Positions 1 to 9,630 of a DNA stretch of 64,000 bases are shown here, one piece after another. The stretch is from Mycobacteroides chelonae (GTDB lineage: Bacteria > Actinomycetota > Actinomycetes > Mycobacteriales > Mycobacteriaceae): positions 62,001-126,000 of the forward strand of contig JACHLF010000010.1 of NCBI GenBank assembly GCA_014204435.1, given 5' to 3'. The notes under the pieces were generated by a model. It was given only the letters and a program-made list of their open reading frames with translations, did no database searches and was not told where the DNA came from. The translations under genes were made by a program, and so were the position numbers. Position 1 is the stretch's first letter; each line of letters begins with the position of its first letter.

Positions 1-137
1 TGGCCCGCCGCTTCCAGGGCGACGCCCATGGCCGTGCCGACTCGACCGGCAGAGATGATTCCGACAGCCAGCCGGGCGGGCCGCACGCCGTCTAGCGGTC
101 CGTCGACGTGGCCTTCGACATCGAAAGCCTCAGACAT
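1..137 (-). CDS. DUF2520 / Rossmann-like protein, N-terminal part (runs off the window)
   Basis: Only the first 45 or so codons are present; the gene reads leftward out of the window. Translation from the ATG at 137 gives a short leader and then a dinucleotide-binding strand and loop of the form GIISAGRVGTAMG, typical of the NADP-binding Rossmann fold in Rossmann/DUF2520 proteins. A GAGGTG lies about 13 bases upstream as a possible ribosome site. In M. tuberculosis the gene after the Rv3604c homologue is Rv3603c, of this family, and panC follows it; the order here agrees. The substrate of the family is not established. Confidence 0.75.
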   Translation of the reverse strand, partial: MSEAFDVEGHVDGPLDGVRPARLAVGIISAGRVGTAMGVALEAAG

Positions 138-290
138 GCTGAAGGAGACACCTCGCAGACTAGATACGTTCCAGTCCTGCCGTGCAGGTACCGGACGGTC
201 ATCAGCAGGGTAATCCCACCGCGGCGATACCGGCAGGGGTGTCGGCCGTTAGATTGCTCACTGTCACGCACGATGACGAAATCGGACGAA

Positions 291-1754
291 TCAGTCCTCG
301 CGCCTGCGACGACGACCACCGCCGGACTCCGCCGACTCCGAAGGATCGGACTGGATACGTCCTAGCAGGTCGGCAACCGAGAACCCGCCCGTCTCCTCGG
401 CCCGGCGACGACCACGGGTCTCTTCGGATTCCTCCGGCTCCGGGGCCCTGCGCTTACCGCCCGATTCCTCGGGCTCGGGAGCCCTGCGACGCCCGCCACC
501 CGACTGCTCTGCCGCCGGCGGGGGTGGCGGGTAGGACAGCTCCGGAACCCCGTGCCCTCCGCCGCCGGTCTGCGGCGCGGCCGGTGCTTGATGGCGTGAC
601 GCTGTTCCCGAGTGGCGCCCCGGGGCCGGTTCGGCCTGGTAGGGGCTCGGGGGCGGTGGTACGGGCTCGTTGGCAGCCCAATTGCTGCCCGCGGTACCGG
701 GCGGCAACCACTGGCCTTCCGCGGGTGCCGGTGCCCAGGAACTGGGCGGCCCCGGTGGCGGTGCGTTCCAGTCCGGCGCGGCCGCGTTCCACGCGGGCTG
801 CTCCGGCGGAGCCATCGGCGCAGGTACCGGATCCCAGTCTTCACCGTTTGCCGCTGCGTCCCAATCCTCTTGCCTGGCAGCCCAATACGCCGGCTGCGCC
901 GAATCGGCGGCCGCAGGGAATTCAGGTTCCTGCTCCGGCACCGGCGGCTGTGCCACGTGGGGTTCGGGTTGCGGACGCCAATGCGTGCCCGACGACACCG
1001 GCTGCTGATACGGCTCGGGCTCGTGAGGTTGCGCTGCCCCGTAATACGGAGGCGCCGGGTAGGGCGGTGTCGGAGGCGCCTCACCCTCATCCACGTGATG
1101 GGGATCTTCGGCGACGTCGATGATCGGGTACTCCGATGTCCGGTTGTCTTCCTCGACCGCGGTGACGTCCTGGTACTGGGGTGCGGCGGCAGGCTCGGTC
1201 TCCCGGAGCGAATGGGCGAACGCGGTCGCGGGAGCACTTGCTCCCGGAACCGGCTGCGGCTCCGCGCCGGGCCAGGGCCCCAGCGCGCGAATCGGGTCGT
1301 GCTCGATGGCCGGCCGATCACTCAGATCGGTGTTGAACAGGATCTCCAGATTGGTACGCAACGCGGCAAGCTCGGCCCGCAAGGTCGCGATCTCATCGGC
1401 GGCCTGCGCCTCGATCTCCCCCGCCAGCTGCTGACGCAACCTGCTCTCGACCGTCAGCTCGTACTCCCGACGCGCCGAGATTTCCCGCTCCAGCTGCAGG
1501 TCGTACACGAGTTTCTGGTCGTGAACCTTGGCCTGATCGGTATCGCTCTGCCGGCGGTAGGTCAGCGCGGCGAATGACGCGATGACAGCAGCCCATAGCG
1601 CCAGCAACAAGCCCACGCGCAAATAGATGGCCTTATCGGTGAAAATCAAAGCAATCCCAGACCCGATCGCCAGCACCAGCAACGCGGTCAGCAACGCCCA
1701 ACCGGGGCGTCGACTGCCACGCCGGGGCTTCGCCGCTCGGGTGGGCATGGTCAT
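291..1754 (-). CDS. DUF6779-type membrane protein with proline-rich C-terminal half (Rv3604c-like)
   Basis: A 487-residue protein of unknown function. After a basic N-terminus come two closely spaced hydrophobic segments (about residues 18-37 and 44-66), then a charged, probably coiled-coil stretch (about 90-150). A long Pro/Tyr/Trp/Ala-rich, low-complexity region fills residues 160-430, and the protein ends in Arg/Glu-rich repeats with an RRRRR tail. This matches the family of Rv3604c, described as a conserved membrane protein rich in Ala, Arg and Pro. It is the next-to-last minus-strand gene of the folate block. The disordered tail is likely cytoplasmic. A second ATG two codons in (1748) is an alternative start. 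Confidence 0.75.
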   Translation of the reverse strand: MTMPTRAAKPRRGSRRPGWALLTALLVLAIGSGIALIFTDKAIYLRVGLLLALWAAVIASFAALTYRRQSDTDQAKVHDQKLVYDLQLEREISARREYELTVESRLRQQLAGEIEAQAADEIATLRAELAALRTNLEILFNTDLSDRPAIEHDPIRALGPWPGAEPQPVPGASAPATAFAHSLRETEPAAAPQYQDVTAVEEDNRTSEYPIIDVAEDPHHVDEGEAPPTPPYPAPPYYGAAQPHEPEPYQQPVSSGTHWRPQPEPHVAQPPVPEQEPEFPAAADSAQPAYWAARQEDWDAAANGEDWDPVPAPMAPPEQPAWNAAAPDWNAPPPGPPSSWAPAPAEGQWLPPGTAGSNWAANEPVPPPPSPYQAEPAPGRHSGTASRHQAPAAPQTGGGGHGVPELSYPPPPPAAEQSGGGRRRAPEPEESGGKRRAPEPEESEETRGRRRAEETGGFSVADLLGRIQSDPSESAESGGGRRRRRED

Positions 1755-1823
1755 GGAGGTGACTGTACCTGGACGGTGCAGTGTGCTGGCCGACCTCGAT
1801 CGGCGATTCGAGGTGCACGAGTG

Positions 1824-2291
1824 CTATCGCGCGGGAGTCGCGGGCGGGTCCGGCGGCGACTTACAGCAATGCTGAAGCCACAGCCCGGCGACCACGAGCG
1901 CCAACGCACATCCGGTCGCGATCACCACACCGAAGGTGTCTGCCGCAGCGGCGGCCAAATGTGCGCGTCGCGGCAGGATGTAAACGAGCATCGCCGTCCA
2001 CCACCCGGTCATCAGCGTTCCAAGCCATGCCGATGCCTTCGCGACCACCACCGAACGGGCCACCAAAAGCGCAGGCAGACGCCCCGTGCCGACCCCGATC
2101 TGACCGTCGTTGACCTTGTTGCGGATGTAGAACGCCCAGCCGCCTTCGGCGATCGCCAGCACCAGCAGCGAGACACCGCCGAGCAACGGGATCGGCGGCA
2201 GGGAACCGTAGGACGCCAACACAAAGAAGTAGCCGAGGATCGCCGTAGCCGCACCCGCGACCAGCAGATCGTGGATCCGGGTGGGGCCCAC
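1824..2291 (-). CDS. DUF3180 membrane protein (Rv3605c-like)
   Basis: A 155-residue integral membrane protein with about four hydrophobic helices and little soluble sequence. It belongs by order and pattern to DUF3180, an actinobacterial family found directly downstream of folK. The GTG start at 2291 shares one base with the folK stop (TAGTG), so it is probably translated by coupling. Function is unknown; constant association with folate genes suggests a membrane role linked to that operon, but that is inference only. Confidence 0.8.
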   Translation of the reverse strand: MGPTRIHDLLVAGAATAILGYFFVLASYGSLPPIPLLGGVSLLVLAIAEGGWAFYIRNKVNDGQIGVGTGRLPALLVARSVVVAKASAWLGTLMTGWWTAMLVYILPRRAHLAAAAADTFGVVIATGCALALVVAGLWLQHCCKSPPDPPATPAR

Positions 2292-2827
2292 TACGCCACC
2301 GGACCGGTCAGCGTGTCATCCACCCGTCGCACACCGTCACGTTCGGCGAGATCTAGTTCCTCTATCAGGCCGGCCACCCTGCGCGCCCGTCCCTCGACGG
2401 TCAGCACCGCTTCCGGCTCGAGTGCCAGCCAGGGCACCAGCACGAACGCGCGCTGGTGTGCACGCGGATGCGGCAAGGTGAGATCCACATCGTCGGAAAG
2501 AATCTCGGGAACCCCGGCCCCGGCGAGAGCCTCGGGTCGGCAGCTGATCACGTCGACGTCCAGAGTGCGCGGGCCCCAACGTTCCTGGCGTACGCGCTGC
2601 GCGGACTGCTCCAGGCGCTGCGCCTCCTCAAGCCACTCCTGCGGCTCACGCCCCGTGGCGATGACGATGGCGTTGAGGAAGTCCGACTGCGGGACATGGC
2701 CCCACGGGGCGGTCTGGTACACCGGTGACACCCCGACAACGTCCGAACCCAGCGCGTCCACAACCGATTGCAGGTGCGTGAGCCTGTCACCAAGATTGGA
2801 TCCGATGGACAGCACCGCGCGGGTCAC
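2291..2827 (-). CDS. folK: 6-hydroxymethyl-7,8-dihydropterin pyrophosphokinase
   Basis: HPPK transfers pyrophosphate from ATP to 6-hydroxymethyl-dihydropterin, making the substrate for dihydropteroate synthase in cytosolic folate synthesis. The 178 residues begin with the family's SIGSNLGDR motif and carry [11 protein letters not shown] and the [15 protein letters not shown] segment that hold the metal- and pterin-binding residues. Length is normal for the family. The GTG start at 2827 overlaps the folB stop in a GTGA, so translation is coupled. It sits third in the folE-folP-folB-folK series. Confidence 0.95.
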   Translation of the reverse strand: MTRAVLSIGSNLGDRLTHLQSVVDALGSDVVGVSPVYQTAPWGHVPQSDFLNAIVIATGREPQEWLEEAQRLEQSAQRVRQERWGPRTLDVDVISCRPEALAGAGVPEILSDDVDLTLPHPRAHQRAFVLVPWLALEPEAVLTVEGRARRVAGLIEELDLAERDGVRRVDDTLTGPVA

Positions 2828-3219
2828 TGGGCCGTCCCTGACAATCCCCCACCGCGAGATCGCCGGGAGCGGCGGGCAACCACCGCCACGTCGCTGAACG
2901 TCAAGGGAATTGGCGCGTTGGGCTTGTGCACCACTGCCTCCACGGCATGCACGCGCGCGTCGGCCATCACATCATCGGCGATCGCACCCGCGACCGATTC
3001 GATGAGATTGCGTGGTGTCCCGGACACGATCGCGGCGGCCCGCTGAGCCAGTTCTCCGTAATCGAGCGTGTCGACCAGCTGGTCGGTGGCCGCCGCGGTG
3101 TCGAGGTCCATCCAGACGGTGACATCTACCGAAAATTCCTGGCCGTCGCGGCGCTCGTGCTCGAACACTCCGTGATATCCGAAGGCTTTCAGGCCGCGCA
3201 GCTCGATGCGGTCGGTCAT
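2824..3219 (-). CDS. folB: Dihydroneopterin aldolase
   Basis: FolB cleaves 7,8-dihydroneopterin to 6-hydroxymethyl-dihydropterin and glycolaldehyde. The 131-residue protein opens with a [16 protein letters not shown] strand and loop, and carries the [11 protein letters not shown] and [11 protein letters not shown] segments typical of DHNA. Its ATG at 3219 overlaps the folP stop (ATGA), and its stop overlaps the folK start, so it is locked in a coupled operon. M. tuberculosis Rv3607c is the expected orthologue. Confidence 0.93.
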   Translation of the reverse strand: MTDRIELRGLKAFGYHGVFEHERRDGQEFSVDVTVWMDLDTAAATDQLVDTLDYGELAQRAAAIVSGTPRNLIESVAGAIADDVMADARVHAVEAVVHKPNAPIPLTFSDVAVVARRSRRSRGGGLSGTAQ

Positions 3220-4268
3220 TTGTTGCCGCCCTTGGCGCCGCGCTGCGCCACCTCACGGCGCCACCTGCCACCCGCGGTCTTGCTGGGCTCGGGGCGCTGG
3301 GTCCGCACTGTCACCTCGGTAGTCACCTCGTCCTGCTGGGTGTCGACCGCAGGCCCGGGCGCGGGCTCTGTCCGCGTCTCCCGCGGCACGTCTTGACTCT
3401 CTTCTTCGCCCTCTTCAATGGTCTCGATGCCGCCGGTCTCCCAGGCACGCACCACCTTCAGCGCATCCATGGATGCCGTGACGTCGTGCACACGCACACC
3501 CCACACCTCGTGCAGTGCACCGAGTGCGGTGATGACGGCGGTTGCCGTTTCACGCCCGTCGGCCGGTCGTTCCACACCCTTGAGGTCGGTAAGCAGCGAT
3601 CCGAGGAATCGTTTCCGTGAGGCGCCGATGAGAATCGGATACCCCAGCTCCTGCAGATCGGGGATCGCCTGTAGGAGCAGCCAGTTGTGGTGTGCGGTCT
3701 TGGCGAAACCCAAACCGGGGTCGAGAATGATCTTATCCTGGGAGACACCGGCCTTCACCGCGACCTCCACCGACTCCATGAGCTCACGCGAGACATCCGC
3801 TACCACATCGCCATAGTTTCTGGCGGTTGGCTTGTGGATGAAATCCTTTGAACGCCAGTGCATCAGAATCCAGGGCAGACCCAGATCTGCGAGCAGCGGT
3901 GCCATCTCCGGGTCCGCCCGGCCACCCGAGACGTCATTGACCATGTTCGCGCCCGCTTCTACCGCGGCGGCCGCAACCTCGGCACGCATGGTGTCCACAC
4001 TGACGTTGATCCCATGGCTGGCGAGTTCTTTGATCACCGGGATGACCCGTTGCATTTCGATCTTCTGTCTGATGGGTGTCGCGCCCGGCCGAGTCGACTG
4101 ACCGCCGACATCGATGATGTCGGCGCCCGCGGAGGCGAGCGCCAAACCGTGCGCCACCGCGTCGGATTGCCTGACGAATTGCCCACCGTCAGAGAAGGAG
4201 TCGTCGGTGACATTAACGACTCCCAGAATGTGAGTGAGAGCAGGAGTATCCGTCACGCCGGCGATCAT
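3216..4268 (-). CDS. folP: Dihydropteroate synthase with C-terminal extension
   Basis: DHPS condenses p-aminobenzoate with pterin pyrophosphate and is the sulfonamide target. I chose the ATG at 4268, which overlaps the folE stop in an ATGA; a longer frame upstream to 4388 would overlap folE by 120 bases without family similarity. From this start the protein (350 aa) begins close to the [12 protein letters not shown] strand. [11 protein letters not shown], the VNDVSGG segment, DPGLGFAKT and GASRKRF are all present. The fold ends near residue 280; about 65 further residues form an acidic, then Pro/Thr-rich, then basic tail not found in typical DHPS. Confidence 0.93.
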   Translation of the reverse strand: MIAGVTDTPALTHILGVVNVTDDSFSDGGQFVRQSDAVAHGLALASAGADIIDVGGQSTRPGATPIRQKIEMQRVIPVIKELASHGINVSVDTMRAEVAAAAVEAGANMVNDVSGGRADPEMAPLLADLGLPWILMHWRSKDFIHKPTARNYGDVVADVSRELMESVEVAVKAGVSQDKIILDPGLGFAKTAHHNWLLLQAIPDLQELGYPILIGASRKRFLGSLLTDLKGVERPADGRETATAVITALGALHEVWGVRVHDVTASMDALKVVRAWETGGIETIEEGEEESQDVPRETRTEPAPGPAVDTQQDEVTTEVTVRTQRPEPSKTAGGRWRREVAQRGAKGGNK

Positions 4269-4879
4269 GCCCTCATCATCAGGTCGAGAACCTCTGCCCG
4301 CGAAACCGCGTCGCGTTTGAACTGTCCCCGCACCGCAGATGTGGTGGTCGTCGCCCCGGGCTTGCGGACACCACGCATGGCCATGCACAGGTGCTCGGCC
4401 TCGATCACGACGATCGCTCCGCGCGGTTCCAGCTTGCGTACCAGCGCGTCGGCGATCTGAGCCGTCAGTCGCTCCTGCACCTGCGGCCGTTTTGCGTAAA
4501 GGTCAACCAGCCGGGCGATTTTCGACAATCCGGTAACCCGACCGTGCTCACCGGGGATGTATCCCACGTGTGCGACACCGTGAAACGACACCAGGTGATG
4601 TTCACACGTCGAGTACATCGGTATCGACTTCACCAGCACCAGCTCATCGTGCTGTTCGTCGAAGGTGGTGTTGAGCACCGTGTCCGGGTCGGTGTACAGC
4701 CCGGCGAATACCTCCTTGTAGGCGCGCGCCACACGAGCCGGAGTATCCACCAGCCCATGCCGATCCGGGTCTTCACCAACGGCATAGAGCAGTTCACGCA
4801 CCGCGGCCTCGGCGCGCGCCTGGTCGAAGACGTGGCCGGTCTGCTGGCCGTTACGCTCGGCCGTCTCGGGCGAGTTCAT
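4265..4879 (-). CDS. folE: GTP cyclohydrolase I
   Basis: FolE converts GTP to 7,8-dihydroneopterin triphosphate, the first step of folate synthesis. The ATG at 4879 lies one base beyond the ftsH stop (TGATATG), giving 204 residues, the normal length; the open frame further upstream is antisense-like sequence inside ftsH. Zinc and catalytic residues are visible: Cys92 and the two His in STCEHH, and Cys in EHLCMAMRG. The conserved [20 protein letters not shown] helix is also present. Coupled to ftsH upstream and folP downstream. Confidence 0.95.
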   Translation of the reverse strand: MNSPETAERNGQQTGHVFDQARAEAAVRELLYAVGEDPDRHGLVDTPARVARAYKEVFAGLYTDPDTVLNTTFDEQHDELVLVKSIPMYSTCEHHLVSFHGVAHVGYIPGEHGRVTGLSKIARLVDLYAKRPQVQERLTAQIADALVRKLEPRGAIVVIEAEHLCMAMRGVRKPGATTTTSAVRGQFKRDAVSRAEVLDLMMRA

Positions 4880-4880
4880 A

Positions 4881-7148
4881 TCAGCTCTTGCTCTCGCTGC
4901 CCTCATCCGGAGCCGGGCCCGGCTGCTGATGCGGAGTCGGCACCGGATACGGATATGGCTGCGGCGGATACGGCGGGTAGCCCGGCGGCGGATACGCGGC
5001 CTGACCCGGCGGGGGCCAGCCCGGCGCGTACCAACCGGCGGGTGCACCGTAGTTGGTTCCCGGAGGCGGACCCTGGTGAACACCTGACGGCACAGGTTGT
5101 CCACCTTGACCATTGGGCACGGACCCCTGTGGACCGGCAGGAACGCCGTTCGCGGGTACAGCGGCGCCCGCCTGCTCGTCGATGGCCTTCTTGAACGCGG
5201 GCTCCGGAACCGGCGGGGGCCAGGGCTCGCCGCGCTCGATGGCCAGCTCACCCGGGGTCTTGATCGGGGGCTTGTCGGACGGGATACGGCCTCCGAAGTC
5301 GTCGAACATCGTCAAACGCGGACGGCGCTGAACGTCCTTGAAGATCTCCTCGAGTTCCTTGCGGACCACGGTTTCCTTCTCCAGCAACGCGCCGGCCAAC
5401 GTGTCCAACACATCTCGATATTCGGTGAGGATGGCCCAGGCCTCGGTGTGCGCCGCCTCGATGAGGTTGCGCACCTCCTCATCGATTTCGCGTGCGACCT
5501 CATGTGAATAGTCCGCCTGTGTGCCCATGGTGCGACCGAGGAACGGATCACCGTGCTCGGTGCCATACCGCACGGCGCCGAGCTTGGCGCTCATGCCGAA
5601 CTCGGTGACCATGGCACGGGCCTTCTTCGTCGCCTGCTCGATATCGGATACCGCGCCGGTGGTCGGCTCCCGGAATACGAGCTCTTCGGCGGCCCGCCCA
5701 CCCATGGCGAACACCAACTGCGCGATCATCTCCGACCTGGTGGCCAGGCCCTTGTCGTCCTCGGGTACCGCGATGGCATGCCCGCCAGTACGTCCGCGCG
5801 CCAGGATGGTGACCTTGTACACCCGCTCGATATCGGGCATGGCCCAGGCAGCGAGAGTGTGTCCGGCCTCGTGGTACGCGGTGATCTTCTTCTCGTGCTC
5901 ACTGATGATGCGGCCCTTACGGCGGGGACCGCCAACCACCCGGTCGACCGATTCTTCCAGCGCGGCCGCCGTGATGACGGTGCCGTTCTCGCGCGCGGTC
6001 AGCAGCGCGGCCTCGTTGATGACATTGGCCAGGTCGGCGCCCGACATGCCCACGGTGCGCTTGGCCAGCCCGTCGAAATCGACATCGGGTCCGAACGGCT
6101 TGCCCGCCGAGTGGACCTTGAGCACGGCCTTGCGGCCCGCGAGGTCAGGGCTCGATACCGGGATCTGCCGGTCGAAACGGCCGGGGCGCAACAGCGCCGG
6201 ATCCAGGATGTCGGGGCGGTTGGTGGCGGCGATCAAGATGACGCCCTGCCGGTCGCCGAAGCCGTCCATCTCCACCAACAACTGGTTGAGCGTCTGCTCG
6301 CGCTCGTCGTGCCCACCGCCCAGGCCGGCGCCGCGCTGACGCCCGACGGCGTCGATCTCGTCGACGAAGATGATGCAGGGGCTGTTCTGCTTGGCCTGCT
6401 CGAACAGGTCGCGCACGCGCGAAGCACCAACGCCCACAAACATTTCCACGAAGTCGGAACCGGAGATGGTGAAGAAGGGCACGCCGGCCTCGCCTGCCAC
6501 CGCGCGGGCCAGCAGGGTCTTACCGGTTCCGGGCGGACCGTAGAGCAGCACGCCGCGCGGGATCTTGGCGCCGAGCGCCTGGTAACGCGACGGGTTCTGC
6601 AGGAAGTCCTTGATCTCGTAGAGCTCTTCGACCGCCTCGTCAACCCCGGCGACATCGGCGAAGGTGGTCTTGGGCATGTCCTTCGACAGCTGCTTGGCAC
6701 GTGACTTACCGAAACCGAAGCCCATACCACGGCCGCCAGACTGCATACGACTGAAGGCGAAGAACAGCACCACCAGCAGGATCACCGGCAGCAGATAGAG
6801 CAGCAGCGATCCTAGGATGCTGCCCTGATTCACCGTCGTGGTGACGGCGGCGCCCTTTCCGTTCAGCTTCTCCAACAGCGGCACCCCGTAGCCGGTCGGG
6901 TACTTGGTAATGACCTTGTCCTTGCCCTCGGTATCACCGTTAGCCGCCTTCAGGTCCAGCCGCAGCTGCTGCTCGCGGTCGTCGATGCGGGCATTCTTGA
7001 CGTTGTCGGTGTCGATCTGCTTGATCGCGACCGTGGTGTCCACGGGCTTGTAACCGCGGGTGTCGTCGCTGAAGTAGAAGAACGACCACCCCAACAGCAG
7101 CACCACCACAATGACGCCCAGGGTGCGAAACACATTTGTCCGGTTCAT
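4881..7148 (-). CDS. ftsH: ATP-dependent zinc metalloprotease FtsH
   Basis: Membrane-anchored AAA+ protease that degrades misfolded and regulatory membrane proteins. The 755-residue protein has TM helices at about 8-27 and 112-134 flanking a short extracytoplasmic domain. Walker A is GPPGTGKT (204-211) and Walker B is IIFVDEID (259-266). The arginine-finger region RPGRFDR is present, as is the zinc site HEAGH (426-430). The last 130 residues form a Pro/Gly/Tyr-rich tail ([11 protein letters not shown] type), as in other mycobacterial FtsH. It heads the folate operon, as in M. tuberculosis (Rv3610c). Confidence 0.97.
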   Translation of the reverse strand: MNRTNVFRTLGVIVVVLLLGWSFFYFSDDTRGYKPVDTTVAIKQIDTDNVKNARIDDREQQLRLDLKAANGDTEGKDKVITKYPTGYGVPLLEKLNGKGAAVTTTVNQGSILGSLLLYLLPVILLVVLFFAFSRMQSGGRGMGFGFGKSRAKQLSKDMPKTTFADVAGVDEAVEELYEIKDFLQNPSRYQALGAKIPRGVLLYGPPGTGKTLLARAVAGEAGVPFFTISGSDFVEMFVGVGASRVRDLFEQAKQNSPCIIFVDEIDAVGRQRGAGLGGGHDEREQTLNQLLVEMDGFGDRQGVILIAATNRPDILDPALLRPGRFDRQIPVSSPDLAGRKAVLKVHSAGKPFGPDVDFDGLAKRTVGMSGADLANVINEAALLTARENGTVITAAALEESVDRVVGGPRRKGRIISEHEKKITAYHEAGHTLAAWAMPDIERVYKVTILARGRTGGHAIAVPEDDKGLATRSEMIAQLVFAMGGRAAEELVFREPTTGAVSDIEQATKKARAMVTEFGMSAKLGAVRYGTEHGDPFLGRTMGTQADYSHEVAREIDEEVRNLIEAAHTEAWAILTEYRDVLDTLAGALLEKETVVRKELEEIFKDVQRRPRLTMFDDFGGRIPSDKPPIKTPGELAIERGEPWPPPVPEPAFKKAIDEQAGAAVPANGVPAGPQGSVPNGQGGQPVPSGVHQGPPPGTNYGAPAGWYAPGWPPPGQAAYPPPGYPPYPPQPYPYPVPTPHQQPGPAPDEGSESKS

Positions 7149-7352
7149 ACAGCGTCGGCCGCGGTCAGCGGCCCGGTCCTTCCGTCGTCATGGAGCAGGC
7201 CAGGGGAATCCCATAGAGGTATTCATCAAGAACTCCCAGGCTACCTCACCTGCATGTTCGCATCTGTGGCGCGCACTACGCCCAGGGTGAAAAAGGAGGT
7301 AGCCCCCGGCGCTGCACGGGGCTAGGTGTCGAACAAGGTCATGTGCAGGTAA
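7149..7352. other. Non-coding stretch upstream of ftsH with nested inverted repeats
   Basis: No credible gene is seen. The stretch must hold the ftsH promoter (minus strand). A 7-bp perfect stem TAGCCCC/GGGGCTA occupies 7300-7306 and 7318-7324. Outside it AGGAGGT (7294-7300) can pair with ACCTCCT (7353-7359), and an ACCTGCA near 7250 with TGCAGGT (7344-7350). No run of T follows the stem, so it is not a clear terminator. Confidence 0.4.
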
Positions 7353-7550
7353 ACCTCCTCGGCACTTCAGTTCGTGCTCACCTGCGACCCGACGCAGTTC
7401 TCCGAAACGCTGCGGCGAATCGCGCACGGCGAGATCGATGTTGCGCAACTCGCAACCGATGAGGTAGGTCTGGAAGACGTCGAATCGGCATTTGCCGATC
7501 TCGGTGATCCTGAGCGCCATTGCAAGATTTTGGTGGTGCCCCAAGGGTTG
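7353..7550 (+). pseudogene. C-terminal relic of a zinc-dependent alcohol dehydrogenase
   Basis: The open frame after the TAA at 7350 reads PTQFSETLRRIAHGEIDV, then a VGLEDVESAFADLGDPERH segment and KILV. That is the usual last 55 or so residues of the medium-chain zinc dehydrogenase/threonine dehydrogenase family, where the final helix precedes the KIL(V) strand. Nothing of the catalytic or Rossmann domain is found upstream, where the frame is closed. There is no stop between this relic and the lpqG ATG at 7569, so the frame runs straight on into lpqG. In M. tuberculosis the espACD/ephA region occupies this gap. Confidence 0.6.
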
Positions 7551-7568
7551 GGGAGGACAGGAAGCGAC

Positions 7569-8318
7569 ATGCCAGAAGTAGGACGCAGAGCACTGACCCG
7601 GACAACCGCCGTCGCCGCCGCTGCCGCGACGGCCGTGCTCCTCGCCGGCTGCGGTGACGACTCCACCGGTAGCCCGGAGACCACGCGCAATGTCACCGTC
7701 ATCGGCAAGGGCGAGGTGAAGGGTGCGCCCGACGTGCTGCGCGCCGACGTGGGCGTATCGGTCACCGCCAAGGACGTTTCCGGGGCGCTCTCACAGGCCA
7801 GCGAGAAGGCCCGAGCCGTCATCGACGCCGTGGTGGGGGCCGGAGTGTCCCGCGAGGACGTCCAGACCAACGAGCTGTCCATCCAGCCGGAGCAGACATA
7901 CCCCCCGGACGGCCCGACACGGATCACCGGCTACAACGCCACCAACTCGGTGCGGATCAACGTCCGCGATCTCAAGAAGGCCTCCGAGGTACTGGACAAG
8001 GCCGTGCAGGCCGGCGGAGACGCGGCCCGGCTGTCGAGCGTGAGCTTCGATCTCGACAACGACGCCGACCTGGTGAAAGGTGCCCGCGAGCGCGCCTTCA
8101 ACGACGCCAAAGCCCGCGCCGAGCAGTACGCAGACCTCTCGGGGTCCACACTGGGCAAGGTGCTGCGGATCGACGAGTCGCACGGTTCGGTGCCGCCGCC
8201 GGCACCGATGATGGGCAGGAGGGCACCCATGCAAGCGGATGCCTCGTTTGCGCCCCCGTTGGAACCGGGACAGCAGACAGTGACCTTCGAGGTAAGCGTC
8301 ATCTGGGAGCTGAGCTAG
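7569..8318 (+). CDS. lpqG: SIMPL-domain lipoprotein LpqG
   Basis: A 249-residue predicted lipoprotein. An n-region with Arg residues, an Ala-rich hydrophobic core and a lipobox LLAGC (Cys28) mark export and lipid anchoring. A SIMPL (DUF541) domain with a VTVIGKGEV start and the usual long helices follows, ending VTFEVSVIWEL. The ATG at 7569 has GGGGAGG about 12 bases upstream; the longer in-frame reading is alcohol dehydrogenase relic. M. tuberculosis LpqG (Rv3623) is the same family and also lies beside hpt. SIMPL proteins form oligomeric rings; the role here is unknown. Confidence 0.85.
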   Translation: MPEVGRRALTRTTAVAAAAATAVLLAGCGDDSTGSPETTRNVTVIGKGEVKGAPDVLRADVGVSVTAKDVSGALSQASEKARAVIDAVVGAGVSREDVQTNELSIQPEQTYPPDGPTRITGYNATNSVRINVRDLKKASEVLDKAVQAGGDAARLSSVSFDLDNDADLVKGARERAFNDAKARAEQYADLSGSTLGKVLRIDESHGSVPPPAPMMGRRAPMQADASFAPPLEPGQQTVTFEVSVIWELS

Positions 8319-8321
8319 AAC

Positions 8322-8930
8322 ATGAGCGACGTCACGGTTATCGGCCACGGTGAGGCCAGCGGCAGCCCCGACGTGTTCATGGCAACCGTCGGGGTGTCGG
8401 TGCGGTCGCGCCGCATCGCCGGCGTGATGGCCGATGTGAAGGCCAAGGCTCGCGCGGTGATCGATGCGGTACTCGACTCGGGGATCGCCGCCGAGGATGT
8501 CCGCACCGCGTGGATGTCGGTGCACCCGCAGTTCACCGGCAACCGGATCACCGGCTACGCCGCCGACAACTCGGTGCAGATCACCGTCCGCGACCTCTCG
8601 AAGGTCTCGGATGTGTTGGACAAGGCGGTCACCGCGGGTGGCGAAGCGGCGCAACTGTCCGGGGTGAGCTTCGACCTACAGGACAGCACCGATCTCGCCA
8701 CGCAAGCACGCAAGCGGGCATTCGTCGATGCCAAGGCCCGCGCCGAGCAGTACGCCGCCCTCTCGGGCGGCACACTGGGCAAGGTGCTGCGCATCGACGA
8801 GACCGGAGGTTATGCGGGACCGTCTCCCCGCGCCGAGTTCGCCATGTTGCGGGCCGCGGACGGGCCGCCGACGGAGGCGGGTCAGCAGACCGTCAGCGTT
8901 CAGATCACCGTGGTGTGGGAGTTGACCTAG
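8322..8930 (+). CDS. Second SIMPL-domain protein, no signal peptide
   Basis: A 202-residue paralogue of lpqG starting 3 bases after its stop. It begins directly with the SIMPL strand ([11 protein letters not shown]) and shares with LpqG the [33 protein letters not shown] and [16 protein letters not shown] segments, so the two clearly arose by tandem duplication. It lacks a signal peptide and lipobox and should be cytoplasmic unless exported by another route. From memory only one such gene is present here in M. tuberculosis. It converges on hpt with a 4-base overlap. Confidence 0.8.
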   Translation: MSDVTVIGHGEASGSPDVFMATVGVSVRSRRIAGVMADVKAKARAVIDAVLDSGIAAEDVRTAWMSVHPQFTGNRITGYAADNSVQITVRDLSKVSDVLDKAVTAGGEAAQLSGVSFDLQDSTDLATQARKRAFVDAKARAEQYAALSGGTLGKVLRIDETGGYAGPSPRAEFAMLRAADGPPTEAGQQTVSVQITVVWELT

Positions 8931-9583
8931 TCGGTGTAGACGCGTGGGTGCAGCGTGCCGATGAAGGGCAGGTCGCGGTAGCGCTCGCCGTAGTCCAGCC
9001 CATAGCCGACCACGAACTCGTTGGGGATCTCGAATCCGACGAGAGCCACGTCGACGTCCACCTTCTTGGCCTCGGGCTTGCGCAGCAACGAGACCACATT
9101 GAGCGAGCGCGGACCGCGTGAGGCGAGGTTGCGCATGAGCCAGCTCAGGGTCAATCCAGAGTCGATGATGTCCTCGACGATCAGGACGTCCAGGTCCTGG
9201 ATGTCCCGATCCAGGTCCTTCAGAATCCGCACCACACCGGAGGACGAGGTTGCCGACCCGTAAGAGCTGACCGCCATGAACTCCATCTGAGTGGGAATCG
9301 GGATGGCCCGGGCCAAATCCGACACGAACATGACAGCGCCCTTAAGCACGGTCACCAGCAGCAGGTCACCCGCGATATCCCGGTACTTCTCACCGATGGC
9401 GGCGCCAAGCTCCTGGGTCTTGGCGCGAATCTGCTCCTCCGTGAGGAGCACCGATTTCACGTCGCCGCTGTATTGCTCGCCGCATGCCTGATCCTGTTCG
9501 CAGGTCACGACCGACAGCGTGCCATGGAGGGCGTTAGCCCTCCAAGCCGACCTCCCCGGACCGTCTTCGCCCAAGCCGCTCAT
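8927..9583 (-). CDS. hpt: Hypoxanthine-guanine phosphoribosyltransferase
   Basis: Purine salvage enzyme that joins hypoxanthine or guanine to PRPP. The core is intact: SVLLTEEQI, the [10 protein letters not shown] loop, [11 protein letters not shown] with the flexible loop, the PRPP-binding [13 protein letters not shown], and a final [17 protein letters not shown]. The start is uncertain. The ATG at 9583 has a GAGG 9 bases upstream (218 aa). A GTG at 9508 gives 193 aa, closer to the M. tuberculosis protein, and would leave a perfect hairpin at 9526-9543 in the leader. It follows tilS in M. tuberculosis; here a divergent monooxygenase separates them. Confidence 0.93.
   Translation of the reverse strand: MSGLGEDGPGRSAWRANALHGTLSVVTCEQDQACGEQYSGDVKSVLLTEEQIRAKTQELGAAIGEKYRDIAGDLLLVTVLKGAVMFVSDLARAIPIPTQMEFMAVSSYGSATSSSGVVRILKDLDRDIQDLDVLIVEDIIDSGLTLSWLMRNLASRGPRSLNVVSLLRKPEAKKVDVDVALVGFEIPNEFVVGYGLDYGERYRDLPFIGTLHPRVYTD
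9526..9543 (-). promoter_or_regulatory. Perfect 7-bp hairpin in the hpt 5' region
   Basis: On the hpt coding strand GGAGGGC, a TAAC loop and GCCCTCC form a perfect 7-bp GC-rich stem. If hpt starts at the GTG (9508) it lies 17 bases upstream of the start codon in the leader; if it starts at 9583 it is inside the coding region. No T-run follows, so it is not an intrinsic terminator. A regulatory role is only inferred. Confidence 0.35.
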
Positions 9584-9595
9584 CCCAGTTGCCTC

Positions 9596-9624
9596 GTGAC
9601 TTTGTTTACGGAATAGGCCATAAT
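9596..9624 (+). promoter_or_regulatory. Promoter for the monooxygenase; leaderless transcript predicted
   Basis: A CATAAT -10 hexamer (9619-9624) lies 17 bases after GTGACT (9596-9601), a 4/6 match to the -35. The expected start of transcription, 6-7 bases beyond the -10, falls on the GTG at 9631. The mRNA is therefore probably leaderless, which supports that start codon over the TTG at 9589. Confidence 0.5.
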
Positions 9625-9630
9625 GGAAAC

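Noticed and set aside
5553..6704. A 383-codon plus-strand open frame inside ftsH
   Set aside because: It lies antisense to the conserved AAA and protease domains; long antisense frames are common in GC-rich DNA and the translation has no domain signs.
7300..7324. TAGCCCC/GGGGCTA hairpin as a terminator
   Set aside because: No T-run follows on either strand and there is no gene end next to it; kept only as a note in the non-coding stretch.
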